This document shows positions 1-9,981 of a DNA stretch of 64,000 nt, piece after piece. This DNA comes from Amorphophallus konjac. Taxonomy: Eukaryota > Streptophyta > Magnoliopsida > Alismatales > Araceae. The stretch lies in the NCBI GenBank assembly GCA_022559845.1, contig CM040121.1, positions 513,278,566-513,342,565 of the forward strand, written 5' to 3'. Positions within the stretch are counted from its first letter, which is position 1. Every line of letters starts with the position of its first letter. The notes below the pieces were generated by a model. The model was not told the DNA's origin. It saw only the letters and a program-made list of their open reading frames with translations, and searched no databases. The translations under genes were made by a program, and so were the position numbers.

Positions 1-453
1 GGTTGTTTTGTTCTTAACCTCTGCACAAGTATTATTTTTCGTTGGACCTCTACCATGCTTTGTGTATGCTCTGTACACTGTATTGGGCCTAACATCTACC
101 TTGCTTTGATAAGAGCACACGGAAATGGACTTCCATATTGTTATTACTTGCCAGGAAAGCATGTAAATATGTTCAAATTTTATTCCACCACATTAAGGCA
201 TACTATTGCTTAGGGTTGATTGGGTGTTAATTCACATGACATAAACCTTGTTCATGCACTTGAACTAGCAGACTTAAATCCCCTACCCCACTATATCATG
301 CTTCATGCAGTGTAACCTTAAACCTACATGCTTTCTGATCTACAAACTTGCTCTTATGGATTGGACTTCATATTAAATTTGCTGCAATTATTATGTCTGT
401 CATACCTATTGTCTTTTATAACACCTTACATGCAGAGAATTGAGGTTCAGAAA
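1..453. other. No gene recognised; 5' flank of the small Cauli_VI ORF
   Basis: AT-rich sequence with no coding similarity that I recognise. A pyrimidine-rich stretch ending in TTACATGCAG at about 425-434 looks like a 3' splice site just before the Cauli_VI coding segment, so an upstream exon could lie here or outside the window. Nothing else is supported. Confidence 0.4.
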
Positions 454-831
454 ATGGGAAGGTATAAATGCTATGTAGTGTGGGTTGGTCGCGAACCCGG
501 TGTATATTATAGTTGGCCCGAATGCTTTGTCCAAGTGAATGGATACCCTGGAGCTCGTTATAAGGGTTTTCACTCGGTAGAGGAAGCACATGCTGCTATA
601 AATGGGGTTGGCAATAGCAGGCATACGTATGTTGATCATCCTCAACTACAGGAAAGGCACATGCCTACATATCATGCAAGTCCCGTGCCTGACTATGATT
701 CAAGGAACCAGGCACTACGCCAACAGACTACACAAATGTCAAATGTGCCTTGTATTATTGTTGTTCTATTATGTACTCTAGTAGTGTTGCTCCTCTTCAT
801 ATTAGTTGCTTTGTTATTACTGTTGTTATAG
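454..831 (+). CDS. Small protein with RNase H1 N-terminal (Cauli_VI-type) domain and a C-terminal membrane segment
   Basis: The ATG at 454 opens a 125-residue frame beginning MGRYKCYVVWVGREPGVY. Residues about 3-50 (KCYVVWVGREPGVYYSW ... KGFHSVEEAHAAI) match the fold known as RNase H1 N-terminal or caulimovirus viroplasmin domain (Pfam Cauli_VI), a small module that binds RNA/DNA hybrids in RNase H1. No RNase H catalytic domain follows. After a polar linker the protein ends in about 27 almost purely hydrophobic residues (from PCIIVVLL), a likely tail anchor. The frame is open further upstream to 328, but a splice-acceptor-like TTACATGCAG at 425-434 makes the downstream ATG the better start. 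Plant genomes hold many anonymous genes with this domain, often near transposons. It could be an exon of a longer gene or a transposon-associated gene. Domain call fairly sure; function unknown. Confidence 0.6.
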   Translation: MGRYKCYVVWVGREPGVYYSWPECFVQVNGYPGARYKGFHSVEEAHAAINGVGNSRHTYVDHPQLQERHMPTYHASPVPDYDSRNQALRQQTTQMSNVPCIIVVLLCTLVVLLLFILVALLLLLL

Positions 832-974
832 GTAAGGAAGTGTACTACGCTTGGTCTGCATAGGGAAATAATGTACTGGACATTTTACTCGTTGACAACG
901 ACTTGGTTATTTCATCTTTGATGTCTTGGTGATGGACGTGCATTGTGTGATGTGTAGACTTTGATCGGATTGTA

Positions 975-1103
975 ATGGAATTTGTAATGGAGGACGATGA
1001 AATGTTCAACGACATTGAGGAGGCTATTTTAGACCAACTGGAAGATGAGGAGATGGCACCACCAATCCGGAGACGGATGTTGTGGGGAGATTGTGTGGGA
1101 TAA
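975..1103 (+). pseudogene. Short acidic ORF, possibly the N-terminus of a PIF/Harbinger-like transposase
   Basis: A 42-codon frame starting at an ATG (MEFVMEDDEMFNDIEEAI...) and ending at TAA. The acidic start followed by a basic PPIRRR run resembles the N-terminal leader of plant PIF/Harbinger transposases, but the DDE domain is absent downstream, where AT-rich sequence begins. This is a weak composition-based guess; it may equally be a chance ORF. Confidence 0.25.
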
Positions 1104-1302
1104 TGTGTGTCTCATGTTGTGTCTCCTTTAACTTGATTATCTGAATTTAATTTCTAATTAAGTTTTGATGATTGGCAACAATATATTTTGTCTTCAACTT
1201 TTGGATATTGGCAAATTGTGATATTCTGAATCTACTTTTCATTATGGCAACACTGTTAGTATCTTATAGCCTCTCATGTTAGTGTGTATGTGTTTCTCAC
1301 TA

Positions 1303-1690
1303 AGGTCGGTGCATGTTCATACATGTTGCATTTGAATGTCGGTGCATGTTCATACATGTTGCATATGAAGGTCGGTGCATATTCATAGTGCTGCATATGA
1401 AAGTCGGTGCACGCTCATAGTATTGCATATGTCGGTCGGTGCATGTTCATGCATGTCGCATATGGAGGTCAGTGCATGTCTGCATGTAAGCACATGAGGT
1501 CGGTGCACATGTTCAGTGTTGCATTTCAGGTCAGTGCACATGAACAAAATACTGCATGCAAAGGTCGGTGCACATTGTCACTGTTGCACACTAAGGTCTG
1601 AGCATATGTGCATGAGCGCACACTAAGGTATGAGCATATGCGCAATTTTAGGTCTGAGCATATGTGCAATTTTAGGTCTGAACATATGAA
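1303..1690. repeat. Degenerate minisatellite, core AAGGTCGGTGCATGTTCATA
   Basis: About ten degenerate tandem units of roughly 30-45 bp, each opening with (A)AGGTCGGTGCA(T/C) and most closing with TTGCATATG or GCACACT. Units decay toward the 3' end into AGGTCTGAGCATATGTGCA. No coding function; the small ORF across it is a by-product of the repeat. Confidence 0.8.
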
Positions 1691-1720
1691 AGGCAGGTTG
1701 AGTTAGAAAGACAGGTCGAG

Positions 1721-2063
1721 TTTAATCAGTGTCGTTTGATGATTAGGAAAGCTTCAGATTCGTGTTGGTAGAGTTAGGATCACTAGGACACGGTTAAATC
1801 CTTCAAACGAACTTGAGTTTCTTCAAGTTTTACTACCATGAGTTATTTGTCACCGTTACAGAGCTATTTGTCACTTCTAATGGCTATTTGTCACTCATAA
1901 CGAGCTATTTGTCACCCTTATTGCCCCCTAGGCATCGCCTTTGTTTCGCTTCATCACATATTGTGACTTCTGTTATCGATTTATCACCCTTACGAGATAT
2001 TTGTCAGCCTTGAAGCCTATTTGTTACCACTGATGACTATTTGTCACCACTATGTGGTGTTAT
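1721..2063 (+). repeat. Dispersed repeat copy 1, with TATTTGTCACC periodic tail
   Basis: Begins TTTAATCAGTGTCGTTTGAT, runs through a unique-looking 120 bp head, then a tail in which TATTTGTCAC(C/T) recurs every 20-21 bp. The same head and tail recur at 4121-4390, and the tail alone at 3322-3553. The copies are clearly homologous but carry substitutions, so the duplication is not recent. Confidence 0.85.
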
Positions 2064-2285
2064 CCGTTGCAGTATCTATCTCCGACCTCTCGTATACTAT
2101 GCGGATGATGTATCCGAACGAAAGGAACCTCGGTCCAAGTGATCTCATGACCGACAAAAAGGAAGGACCGAGAGTCAGAAAAGTTGGGGGAGATGGAACG
2201 ATCTTCGCGGTCCCGTCGCTTCGATTTCCACAAAGTTGGGGAGGCACGAAGACTCTTTTGCCCTATGGGGGTTTCGTCTCCTTCC

Positions 2286-2294
2286 TATAAATAG
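2286..2294 (+). promoter_or_regulatory. TATA box (TATAAATAG)
   Basis: A consensus plant TATA box, TATAAATAG, lies 63 bp before the ATG of the 2357-2605 ORF. This is the spacing expected for a start site near 2320 with a short leader. Confidence 0.5.
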
Positions 2295-2356
2295 AGACTG
2301 TGTGGGGAACCCTAAGGACATTCTGAGTTCCTTTGGTGGTCAAAGACACTCTCGTG

Positions 2357-2605
2357 ATGATGTCGTCGTCTGAGAAGTCAGATTCTTCGTCAGAGCAGGT
2401 TCCCACCAAAAGGCTGTGCTTCCGAAAGGAAGCCCTGCGGGACCAGCCATCAGGGGAAAGCAGCGGCGGCGACTTTTCGGAGGAATACAAGCAGGGGTAC
2501 CTGCAAGGGTGGCAGGACGCCTTGGCGAAGGTGGACCGCCTATTTTGTAACAAGGGGGTGTTGAGCCTCCAACCTGACAGGTTCCGTCCCAAAGAGGACG
2601 AGTAA
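2357..2605 (+). CDS. Small hypothetical protein (82 aa), acidic and Ser-rich N-terminus
   Basis: ATG at 2357 to TAA at 2603-2605 encodes MMSSSEKSDSSSEQVPTKR..., with a segment EYKQGYLQGWQDALAKVDRL that could form an amphipathic helix. A good TATA box lies just upstream, and a possible poly(A) region (ATACAATTTCTTTTTCTGC) follows. No family recognised. It sits inside a repeat mosaic, so it may belong to a mobile element or a decayed viral insertion; promoter, ORF and poly(A)-like tail together are the reason for listing it. An in-frame TTG exists upstream, but the ATG is preferred. Confidence 0.35.
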   Translation: MMSSSEKSDSSSEQVPTKRLCFRKEALRDQPSGESSGGDFSEEYKQGYLQGWQDALAKVDRLFCNKGVLSLQPDRFRPKEDE

Positions 2606-2835
2606 CCGCTTGTACCCTCTTCCCCTATCAATACAATTTCTTTTTCTGCAACCTTTCTTTGCATGATGGATGCTTGATCTTTGTGTGATGTGGTTGCCGT
2701 CAAATGAAGGATACCATCCATCGCAAGTAGGGGTTACCTTTACGAAGGGGAGTTCTTCCACTATAAGTAGCAGGGTTTGTCGATGGTTCTAATATTAGTA
2801 GGGCTTATCTTCATGCTCATAGTTCATCGTTAGGA

Positions 2836-3110
2836 TCCATTTGTCACCCTTCATGCGCATTTGTCCCCCCTGTTGATATATTTGTCACCATTAATAGGCA
2901 TCTTTCACTCTTATAGCATGTAGGAGCCGTCCGCCTTTGCGCCTGGGAGCCGTCGCCTTTGTGTATTTTTTCACCATTAAGAGCCTTTTGTCACCCCTCA
3001 TGTGCATTTGTCGCCCCTGTCAACCTATTTGTCACCACTAATGTGCATTTGTTGCCTCTGTCAACTTATTTATCACCAATAATATGCATTCATCACCCTT
3101 ATCATTCATT
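2836..3110 (+). repeat. Second block of the periodic TTTGTCACC motif
   Basis: CATTTGTCACCCTT-like words recur about every 20 bp (for example near 2838, 2878, 2988, 3030), some decayed to TTTGTCGCCCCT. Same orientation as the blocks at 1.8-2.06, 3.3-3.55 and 4.2-4.4 kb. Confidence 0.7.
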
Positions 3111-3239
3111 TTACTCGCTGCTCTCACATACAGAAGGTGAACCCAAAAGAGAAAACAAATATAACAATAAAAAAATTCATAAAAAATGATAATCAATAAA
3201 TAAAATAATGTATCACATAGGCAAGAAAATAACAAACAT

Positions 3240-3321
3240 ACCATGAAAGTCGAATCATTCCGACGTATTTCTGATGAAAACTTTTTAGTCGGATAATACC
3301 GTCGGCATTTCCCATTTTTCT
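3240..3321 (+). mobile_element. Decayed CACTA-type terminal sequence
   Basis: Contains CCGACG/GTCGG subterminal words and ends CGGCATTTCCCATTTTTCT, nearly the same as the CACTA right end at 6732-6750 (CGGTATTTCCCATTTTTCT). The final TGTAGTG is missing, replaced by the TATTTGTCACC repeat, so this looks like a truncated terminus of the same family. Confidence 0.5.
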
Positions 3322-3553
3322 GAGCTATTTGTCACCTTTACATAGTTATTTGTCACTGCTAACGACTATTTGTCACTCATAACATCTATTTGTCACCCTT
3401 ATCGCTCGCCAGCCGTCGCCTTTGTTTCACTTCAAAACATATCTTTTACTTCTGTTATCCATTTATCACCCTTAGGAGACATTTGTCAGCCCTGAAATCT
3501 ATTTCTCACTACTGATGACTATTTGTCACCACTATGCGGTGTTAATCGTCACG
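3322..3553 (+). repeat. Dispersed repeat copy 2 (tail only)
   Basis: Aligns with the tail of the 1721-2063 repeat, including the TTTGTTTC(A/G)CTTC block and the closing GACTATTTGTCACCACTATG. The head (TTTAATCAGTGTCG...) is absent, replaced by the CACTA-like sequence. Confidence 0.75.
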
Positions 3554-3619
3554 CTTGATTTTGGCTTATCTGACTTACTAGCTCCAAAACTTCAAAACTT
3601 GTTCTTCTTTCTATCTAAC

Positions 3620-4110
3620 AGTGATAATTAATAAATATAATACTGTAATTATAATAAATAAATAAAAATACCAAAAAACCATACAAATTAAAATTTTATA
3701 AATATAACAAAATAATAATAATAAAATAATTATAAAAAAGATAAAAATCATATAAAATGATAATTAATATATGTAACATCATAATAATAGTTAAATAATT
3801 GTGAAAATGACAAAAATAAAAAAAATAAAAATGATAATTAATAAATGTAACGGTAAAATAATAATGAAATAACTGAAAAATGAGAAAAACATAAAAATGA
3901 TAATTAATAAATGTAACGGCATAATAATAGTAAAATAATTGTGAAAATGACAAAAACTATATAAATGATAATTAATAAATGTACCGGTATAATAATAAAG
4001 TAATTATAAAATTGATAAAAAATATAAAATTGATAATTAATAAATGTAACACTATAATAATAATATAAAATCACCTAATTGTGAAACATGATAGAAAAAT
4101 AATATAAACG
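3620..4110. repeat. AT-rich tandem repeat, about 65 bp units
   Basis: About six units built on TGATAATTAATAAATGTAAC followed by an (A/T)-rich run with ATAATAATA and AATTGTGAAAATGACAAAAA. Unit starts lie near 3622, 3759, 3831, 3897, 3966 and 4030. A seventh, isolated unit start is seen near 3187. Non-coding. Confidence 0.75.
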
Positions 4111-4120
4111 TTTCACTTCA

Positions 4121-4390
4121 TTTAATCAGTGTCGTTTGATGACTAGGAAAGCTTCAGATCCGTGTTGGTAGAGTTAGGAAACCCATACACGGTTAAACCC
4201 TTCAAACGAACTTGAGTTTCTTCAAGTTTCACTGCCATGAGATATTTGTCACCGTTACAGAGTTATTTGTCACTGTTAACGGCTATTTGTCACTCACAAC
4301 ATCTATTTGTCACCCTTATCGCTCGCGAGCCATCGTCTTTGTTTCGCTTCAAAACATATCTTTTACTTCTGTAATTCATTTATCACCCTT
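4121..4390 (+). repeat. Dispersed repeat copy 3 (head and tail)
   Basis: Begins TTTAATCAGTGTCGTTTGAT like copy 1 and continues into the TATTTGTCAC periodic tail. It ends near TTTATCACCC, where sequence identity with copy 1 stops. Confidence 0.85.
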
Positions 4391-4778
4391 TAAAATTATA
4401 ATTATACACACAACCTACACAACTCAACATAAAACACACATCCCCGGATAAAATCCACACAACATATAACTCAATGAATAAAAGAAATTATAATTACATT
4501 AATTCAAATGTGTCATTTTTTATATTTACAATTACAAATCAACAGATATCCGTTGGATCATCATCCACCATCACCAGTTGCAGAAGAATCCCCTCTCTCA
4601 GACGACTCCTCCTGCCCAACAATTACTTCATTTAGCTCAGTTGGATCGACTTCTTCCACTTCGTCCTCTATAGAAGTGGCTCGATAAATTCGATCAGACG
4701 AAGATTAGAAGCAACCAACTCTGCAGTGTCACCCTCGTCTGATTGAAAAGTTTCGGCACTAGAATCCTCTGAGACACC

Positions 4779-5110
4779 AATTTTTTAGAATACTCGCTCC
4801 ATTCAAACCACAATTTTGAAAGAAGTTCTTTTCTGAAGCTGGTATCATGATCTCTCTCTTATGGAGAATCAACATCAACCAGCCTGTATGTGTAAACCTT
4901 CCTCGTCTGTCCTGGTCTAAAAGCACGTACAATAGCCTTGGTATCTCGCCAAGCCATTGGTCCTACTTTTAGACCAGGACAGACCAAGAAGGTTTACACA
5001 TACAGTCTAGTCGCTGCTGATTCTCCGGAAGAGAGAGATCATGATACCTGCTTCAGAAAAGAGTTTATTTCAAAATTGTGGTTTGAATGGAGCGAGTATT
5101 CTAAAAAATT
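4779..5110. repeat. Large fold-back: 145 bp arms around a 42 bp spacer
   Basis: 4779-4923 is the imperfect reverse complement of 4966-5110, and the 42 bp between contains a further small stem (CCTTGG...CCAAG). Read on the + strand, the right arm encodes [19 protein letters not shown] and further residues to a stop at 5127-5129. The left arm, read on the - strand, encodes a related peptide that runs on for about 80 more codons into an acidic tail before stopping near 4567. It thus looks like a protein-coding fragment that was duplicated head-to-head, probably from a transposon gene. Which family it comes from I could not determine. Confidence 0.75.
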
Positions 5111-5269
5111 TCGACAGCATCTCCCTTAAAAATTGACTATTTTTCACTTTTGTACATCCTGAAAAATTATATTAAACAAAATAAAAATATATCCAACATG
5201 TGAACTGAGAGATGAAATTAGGAATAATGACATGAAAGATTAAACCATGGCAATGACACCTTGGATGTG

Positions 5270-5600
5270 ATGTTATAGAGGCCCTGCGCAGGCAGCGGTG
5301 GCGGAATGGCGATGGATGACCAAGGACGGCGGCTGTAGCGGTGCTGGACGGCAGCCGGTGGGCCGCTTCGGCTGGAATAGCGGCCAGCTGCCACGGCACG
5401 GCATCGGAGGGGCAGCGGTGCTCTGCCGGAGTGGCTGCAAGGGGGAGCGCGACGGTGGGCTGGCCGGCACTCATGGCGGTGCTGGTTAGCGGAGGAGAGG
5501 AAGGGTGCGCAGGGCACCCGTGGGCACACGGGGACAAGGTGGCGATGGTCTGCGGCGAGGGGGGAAAAGCAAGGGATGGGGGAAAAATAAATGGCTTCTC
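5270..5600. other. GC-rich stretch without a recognisable gene
   Basis: A GC-rich island in AT-rich surroundings, open in several frames on both strands because of its composition. The predicted peptides are Ala/Arg/Pro/Ser-rich with no recognisable domain, so no gene is called. Confidence 0.4.
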
Positions 5601-5605
5601 AGGGT

Positions 5606-5756
5606 AAGAAATACGTCGTAAGGGTGACAAATAGGTCGTAAGGGTGACAAATGCTTCTAAGGGTAACAAAGGGGTCCTAAGGGTGACAAATAGCTTCTAA
5701 GGGTAACAAATGGGTGTCTAAACGTGAAAAATAGTTGTAGTGGTGACAAATGAAAG
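5606..5756 (-). repeat. Inverted block of the TATTTGTCACC motif
   Basis: Seven consecutive words of the form AAGGGTGACAAATA(G) at 18-21 bp spacing, the reverse complement of the motif in the blocks at 1.8-4.4 kb. It is the only block in this orientation and lies on the other side of the fold-back and GC-rich island. Confidence 0.8.
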
Positions 5757-6069
5757 AGAGAGAGATTCAGAGAGAGAGAGAGAGGGGGGGCATTAAGAAA
5801 TAGAAAAAATGGTGGCTCCTGGCACACGTCTCTCCCTCCTGCAGTCCTGCTGTCCCGCACTCCTGCTGCTGGTAAAGTATTCGTATTTGTTTACTAAAGT
5901 CGGTGGAAGACCTAAAGTCGGTGGAAGACGAAGGGTCTCTCCCAACATATGTCAACTACTCATGAGTTGAGATTTTTAAAGACGAAGGGTCTCACTACGG
6001 CTGGTTTTAATTTTAGAAGTCAAATAGTTAAAATGTGGTAGTTATTATAGTTTCGGGAAGTATAATAAT

Positions 6070-6360
6070 CTTCCATCTTATCATATTTTTTTTTATTTTT
6101 TATTTTTTATTTTTTATATTATATATTTTATAATATATTATTTACATATATATATTATATTATATATAATATTACGAACGGATATTTTATGAAACGAATA
6201 TTATAATATACGTATCCGGTCCGATTCAAATTCTAATATTATCCGTATCCGAAATAATAAATACGATTTAGAATATTATCCGCTATTTAATACGGATTCG
6301 AATTCGAATACGAATATTATCCTGCTAAACTATTGATATATTTATATTTATTTTTGTTAT
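6070..6360. repeat. AT-rich region with TATCCG/CGGATA words
   Basis: TA-rich low-complexity sequence followed by several inverted short words (ATTATCCG, CGAATATTAT, ACGGATTCGAATTCG). No coding content; probably the inside of a transposon. Confidence 0.5.
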
Positions 6361-6399
6361 TTATTACATATACGTATTACGATTAAACATAAGCTATTC

Positions 6400-6758
6400 C
6401 AGGTGTTTCCGACAGAATCTTATTCAGTCGGAATGAAGTCGGAATTTACACACATATTTCTATTCATTTCTGATAATTATTACATAAATATGTGTAAATA
6501 TTAGTGACGGAAATTTTGTTGTTGAAAATCAGTAGGTAATTACCAACATAATTCCGATGAAATTTAAATTGTCTCAAAGTTGTCTCTTTTTAGAGACAGA
6601 TTTCCACCCTAAATAATAGGTCAGAAATCAGTCCGTATTTACCGACGGATTTGCGACAGCATATTTTCCCTTGGAAAGTTATAACAGTTCCGACGTCTTT
6701 CCGACGGATATATTGCCGTCGGAAAATTACATCGGTATTTCCCATTTTTCTTGTAGTG
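6400..6758 (+). mobile_element. Right terminus of a CACTA (En/Spm-like) DNA transposon
   Basis: The block ends TTTCTTGTAGTG at 6747-6758, the reverse complement of the CACTACAAGAAA terminus that defines CACTA elements. The preceding 350 bp has the expected subterminal words CCGACGG, GTCGGAA and CCGTCGG in both orientations. The matching left end was not found in the window, so the body length is unknown. The insertion lies within the LTR-like sequence that continues at 6759; the host sequence across the gap is known from the duplicate at about 16.77 kb. No transposase was seen nearby. Confidence 0.8.
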
Positions 6759-7181
6759 CACGACACCTCCATGCCGTCTCCACGTCATCCCCGGGCCTCC
6801 TCCGTCGACCGCCGGAGCAGAGGGGGAAACATGAGAGAGAACATAGGGGGAGAGAGTGAGAGAACGGTGAGAGGAGAGAGGGGGTAAGGTGAGGGTTAAA
6901 AGAAAAAGAAAAATAGAAATTACAAATATTTCTGAAATCTGATTTTTGGCCCGAAATTCCATAAAATCAAAAAAATATGCAAAAATAGCCACCGCGATCT
7001 TTGGAAAGAGCACAATGCACCTGTAGCGTCCCAGAGTCTCTAAACTCAACGGTTCACTATCCAAGGGGTTCCGCAAGCTATAGAATGTAGAAACCCGAGT
7101 GGATCGTAAAACACGATCAGGGACCCACAAATGTGCTCTGAAAGCTCTCCGATTCCGATCCGAAAGATCCAGGGTATTGCA
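6759..7181 (-). mobile_element. 5' part of an LTR of family A, cut by the CACTA insertion
   Basis: Reverse complement of the first ~420 bp of solo LTR A (16354 onward), starting TGCAATACCC at 7181 going left. It is interrupted at 6758 by the CACTA end. The 5 bp to its right (7182-7186) is the reverse complement of TCTCA, the same target site as at 16349-16353, so this is the same insertion event, later duplicated. Confidence 0.8.
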
Positions 7182-7851
7182 TGAGATGCACATCCAGTAT
7201 GTAATACCCATGATGTGGATCTATATAACAAGTTAAGGTCAATCATGAACATACTTGAAGCTTCTCCAAGCTTCTACTTTACTTTCTCTGCAAGGTACAA
7301 CTTGCAGTTCCTTTTCCAATGGCCATCCTTATGGCAATGGAAGCACTGGCCTTTGTCTTTGCTAGCCTCTTCTTTCTTTGCAGCCTTTACCTGTTTGCCC
7401 TTTTTCTTTGCCTTGCCTTTCTTAAAGGCCTACTGAAAATTCCTCTTCTTGTTGGTCTTACCAACAAGCATCACGGAGCTTTCCCATTGTTCATGGTGCT
7501 CTCAACAGTCTTCAGTACATGTTTAGAAGCTCTGCCAGAGAGCATTCTATTTTGTTCATGTTGAAATTGACAATGAACTAGGAAAAAGAACTAGGGAGAG
7601 ATTGCAGAATTAAATCAACACAAAGATCCTTATTCATGTCGAAACCTAATTCTGCCAACCTTTCAATCCACTCAATCATCTTGAGAACATGTGTCTACAC
7701 AGATGTTCCCTCAGACATTCTTGTCCCGAACAGATTTTTAGATATCTCATATCTTTCTGTTCGACTTTGAGCTCCAAAGAACTCCTCAAGGTGAAACAGA
7801 ATGGATCTAGCATCCATCTTTTCATGTTACCTCTGTAACTCATTTGTCAAG
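7182..7851 (-). pseudogene. Ty1/Copia gag fragment, inverted duplicate of 15692-16353
   Basis: On the minus strand this reads the middle and end of a Copia gag polyprotein, including the Lys-rich linker, the CCHC zinc-knuckle region and the start of the protease, interrupted at exactly the same codon by LTR A as the copy at 16353. Small differences show it kept the ancestral state in places: it retains CGA for Arg in the stretch encoding GAQSRTERYEIS, where the other copy has TGA. Its upstream part is missing because the chromovirus at 7852 is inserted there. Confidence 0.75.
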
Positions 7852-9902
7852 TGATGCGGGACGGATGAAGACCGGGGTAAGACGTACGACGGACTTGATA
7901 TGTGGCCAGCACTAACACACTAAAGGCAAGCCGGGTGGCTGACCACCGTGGCGTTCTCCGGGTGGAGACGTCTCTCAATAGCACTCTAACTAGTCTGACG
8001 ATCGTCCCTTGCGAGGGAAACGTGGAGATCGCAGCAGTTAAGGAACCACTGTCGCCTAGGGTGGTGCAGTCCGAGCTCGGTGCTCGATTGGAGCAAAGGA
8101 ATGGCTCTCACTCACACACAATTACGGTAATTGAAACTAGCTAATAGCCCTAATCTCACAAAGGCAGCATGATAGAACATATACTAAATCAGCAAAGTGA
8201 GAGAGGAACGAAGCGCATACCTCCACGACTAGGCGTGGGAAAGGATTCCCGGCCGAATTCAAACAACCCCAATACACACAATTGTTAAGTTTACAATTTC
8301 AGAACCTGATGCCCACTCCACGTAGGGAGGTAAAGGGCTACAAACACCAATTTTGGGGTTTCTGGAACCCGGGTTGACGGGCCGCACTCGCAGGAGGCGA
8401 GGGAAGCGAGCCGGAGCCGATCGGGTGGGCCGAATGGAAGTTGACTCGGTTCTGCCCGCGCTGCTCACCCTGCGCAGCGAACTTGCGAAGGCCAGTGCAC
8501 CAAGATCCGATGCCCGATCGGAGTTCCGTTTGTTGGAGAACGTCGGCGACAAGACGAAGATCGTCTGCTCCGAAGGGTGCGATCATATCTTTTCAGATGT
8601 GGGAGCAGCAGTGACTGATCTGAGCTTCTGGTTTTGTGCACTCAGAACTGCACAGGAAGACAAATAATAATCAAAAAATTGGCTCCCGATGTCGAATCGA
8701 GGCGCCGTTTATGGGAGCTCATCGGCGACGTTCAGAGGAAGATGCAGACCAAAGCGCTTGCACAGATCTTCAAGGGATGAGGCGGGGAAGACTCGGAAAG
8801 TCGGCTCTGGTTCTGAGTCGGGTATGCACAGATCAGCTTGCGCGATCTCACGAGAATTATCGCCACGATCAGCACAGATCTCGGATCGAGACGAGATTGA
8901 CGGCAGCACGAAGAGGACTCAAACTCCTACGATCACTCCAAAAATCAGCTCCAGAAGACTTGCGAGAAGATCTGGAGAATTTTGGAATCAGTAAAGTCCA
9001 GATCTGGACAGCAGGCTCGGGAAGATCTGCGCGCCGTCACAAAAAGAATTGCTGCTGGCGATCTAGAACTCCGATCGATGCGAAATCACCTCTGAAATCT
9101 TCCTGACTCGATGAAGTATCACGGATAATTTTAGTGGAACCAGATGAGAAGGGGATGGGGAGGATATAAGGGCGAGTCACACGCCCAGATTCAATCCCGT
9201 CACAGGATTGGGCAGGGCTTCACACCCAAGGGGGAAACAAGAGAATCACTCTCTCTATGCAATTTTCTCTCACAAAATTTTCATTAACTTCTTCCCTTAC
9301 ACTATACACATGTTTATATAGGAATTGGCAAGGGGTAGGGGGGATGGGAGTTTCGATGGAACAAGGGGAGGGGGAGGGGCTGCGCCCCTTTGACAATGAG
9401 AGGGAGAGAGGGGGGGACAAGGAGACATAGACTCACCTACTTTCACCTACCTTTAAAATTCAAAGGGGAGGGGGGGTAGGTGGCAGCCATTCTTTTGGAC
9501 CAGTAGCCTTCTCCACATTCCCTTGTGGTAAATGAGGGAGGGAAGAAAAGAAAACAAAAAAAACTACCTAATACATCCAAAGAAGGGGGCGCCCCCTTCA
9601 TGGGCCAAGCTTGGGCCAAGTTTGGTCCAAGGCCACCCTTAAGCCCATTCACCCATGCATGGCTTATGGCCCTTCCAACCTAGGTGGCCCATGATAGAAG
9701 GAAGCCCAATTGGGCCTTAAGTGGCTTATGGATCCATCGTGAAGCCTAATGGCCACTCCCCCTTAATGGACTCTAAAGGGCTTAAATCAAATGGCTTATT
9801 AAGAGCCTTACAATTAGCCCAAAATGAAAACCCAAGTAACAATACACATTACAATCCCAAATTCAATACAAACAAAGGCTAAAAGTACCCAAACTCAAGC
9901 CA
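7852..9902 (-). repeat. 3' LTR of the chromovirus (about 2.05 kb)
   Basis: Shares its first ~1290 bp with 12521-13812. The remaining ~760 bp is inferred to be LTR because on the minus strand it contains a TATA box (CTATATAAACATG, rc of about 9308-9320) followed by a leader-like sequence. A purine-rich tract (GAAATGGAGATAG on the minus strand, about 9906-9918) precedes a plausible TG start at 9902. The open frames inside it are not genes. Confidence 0.65.
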
Positions 9903-9981
9903 AACTATCTCCATTTCAAAGGGAAGCCGATGTAGCCCGATTGGTGCTCCGCATATGGTACCGTCGGCTCGCCGATTCGTG

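Noticed and set aside
1407..1601. 64-codon frame in the GGTCGGTGCATG minisatellite
   Set aside because: Product of the tandem repeat; peptide has no independent support.
5172..5669. 165-codon minus-strand frame over the GC-rich island
   Set aside because: Low-complexity Ala/Pro/Ser/His peptide, overlapping open frames on both strands, ends in the TGACAAAT repeat.
8353..9106. Open frames in the chromovirus LTR (repeated at 13022-13776)
   Set aside because: They occur in both LTR copies with frame-changing differences and have no known domain.
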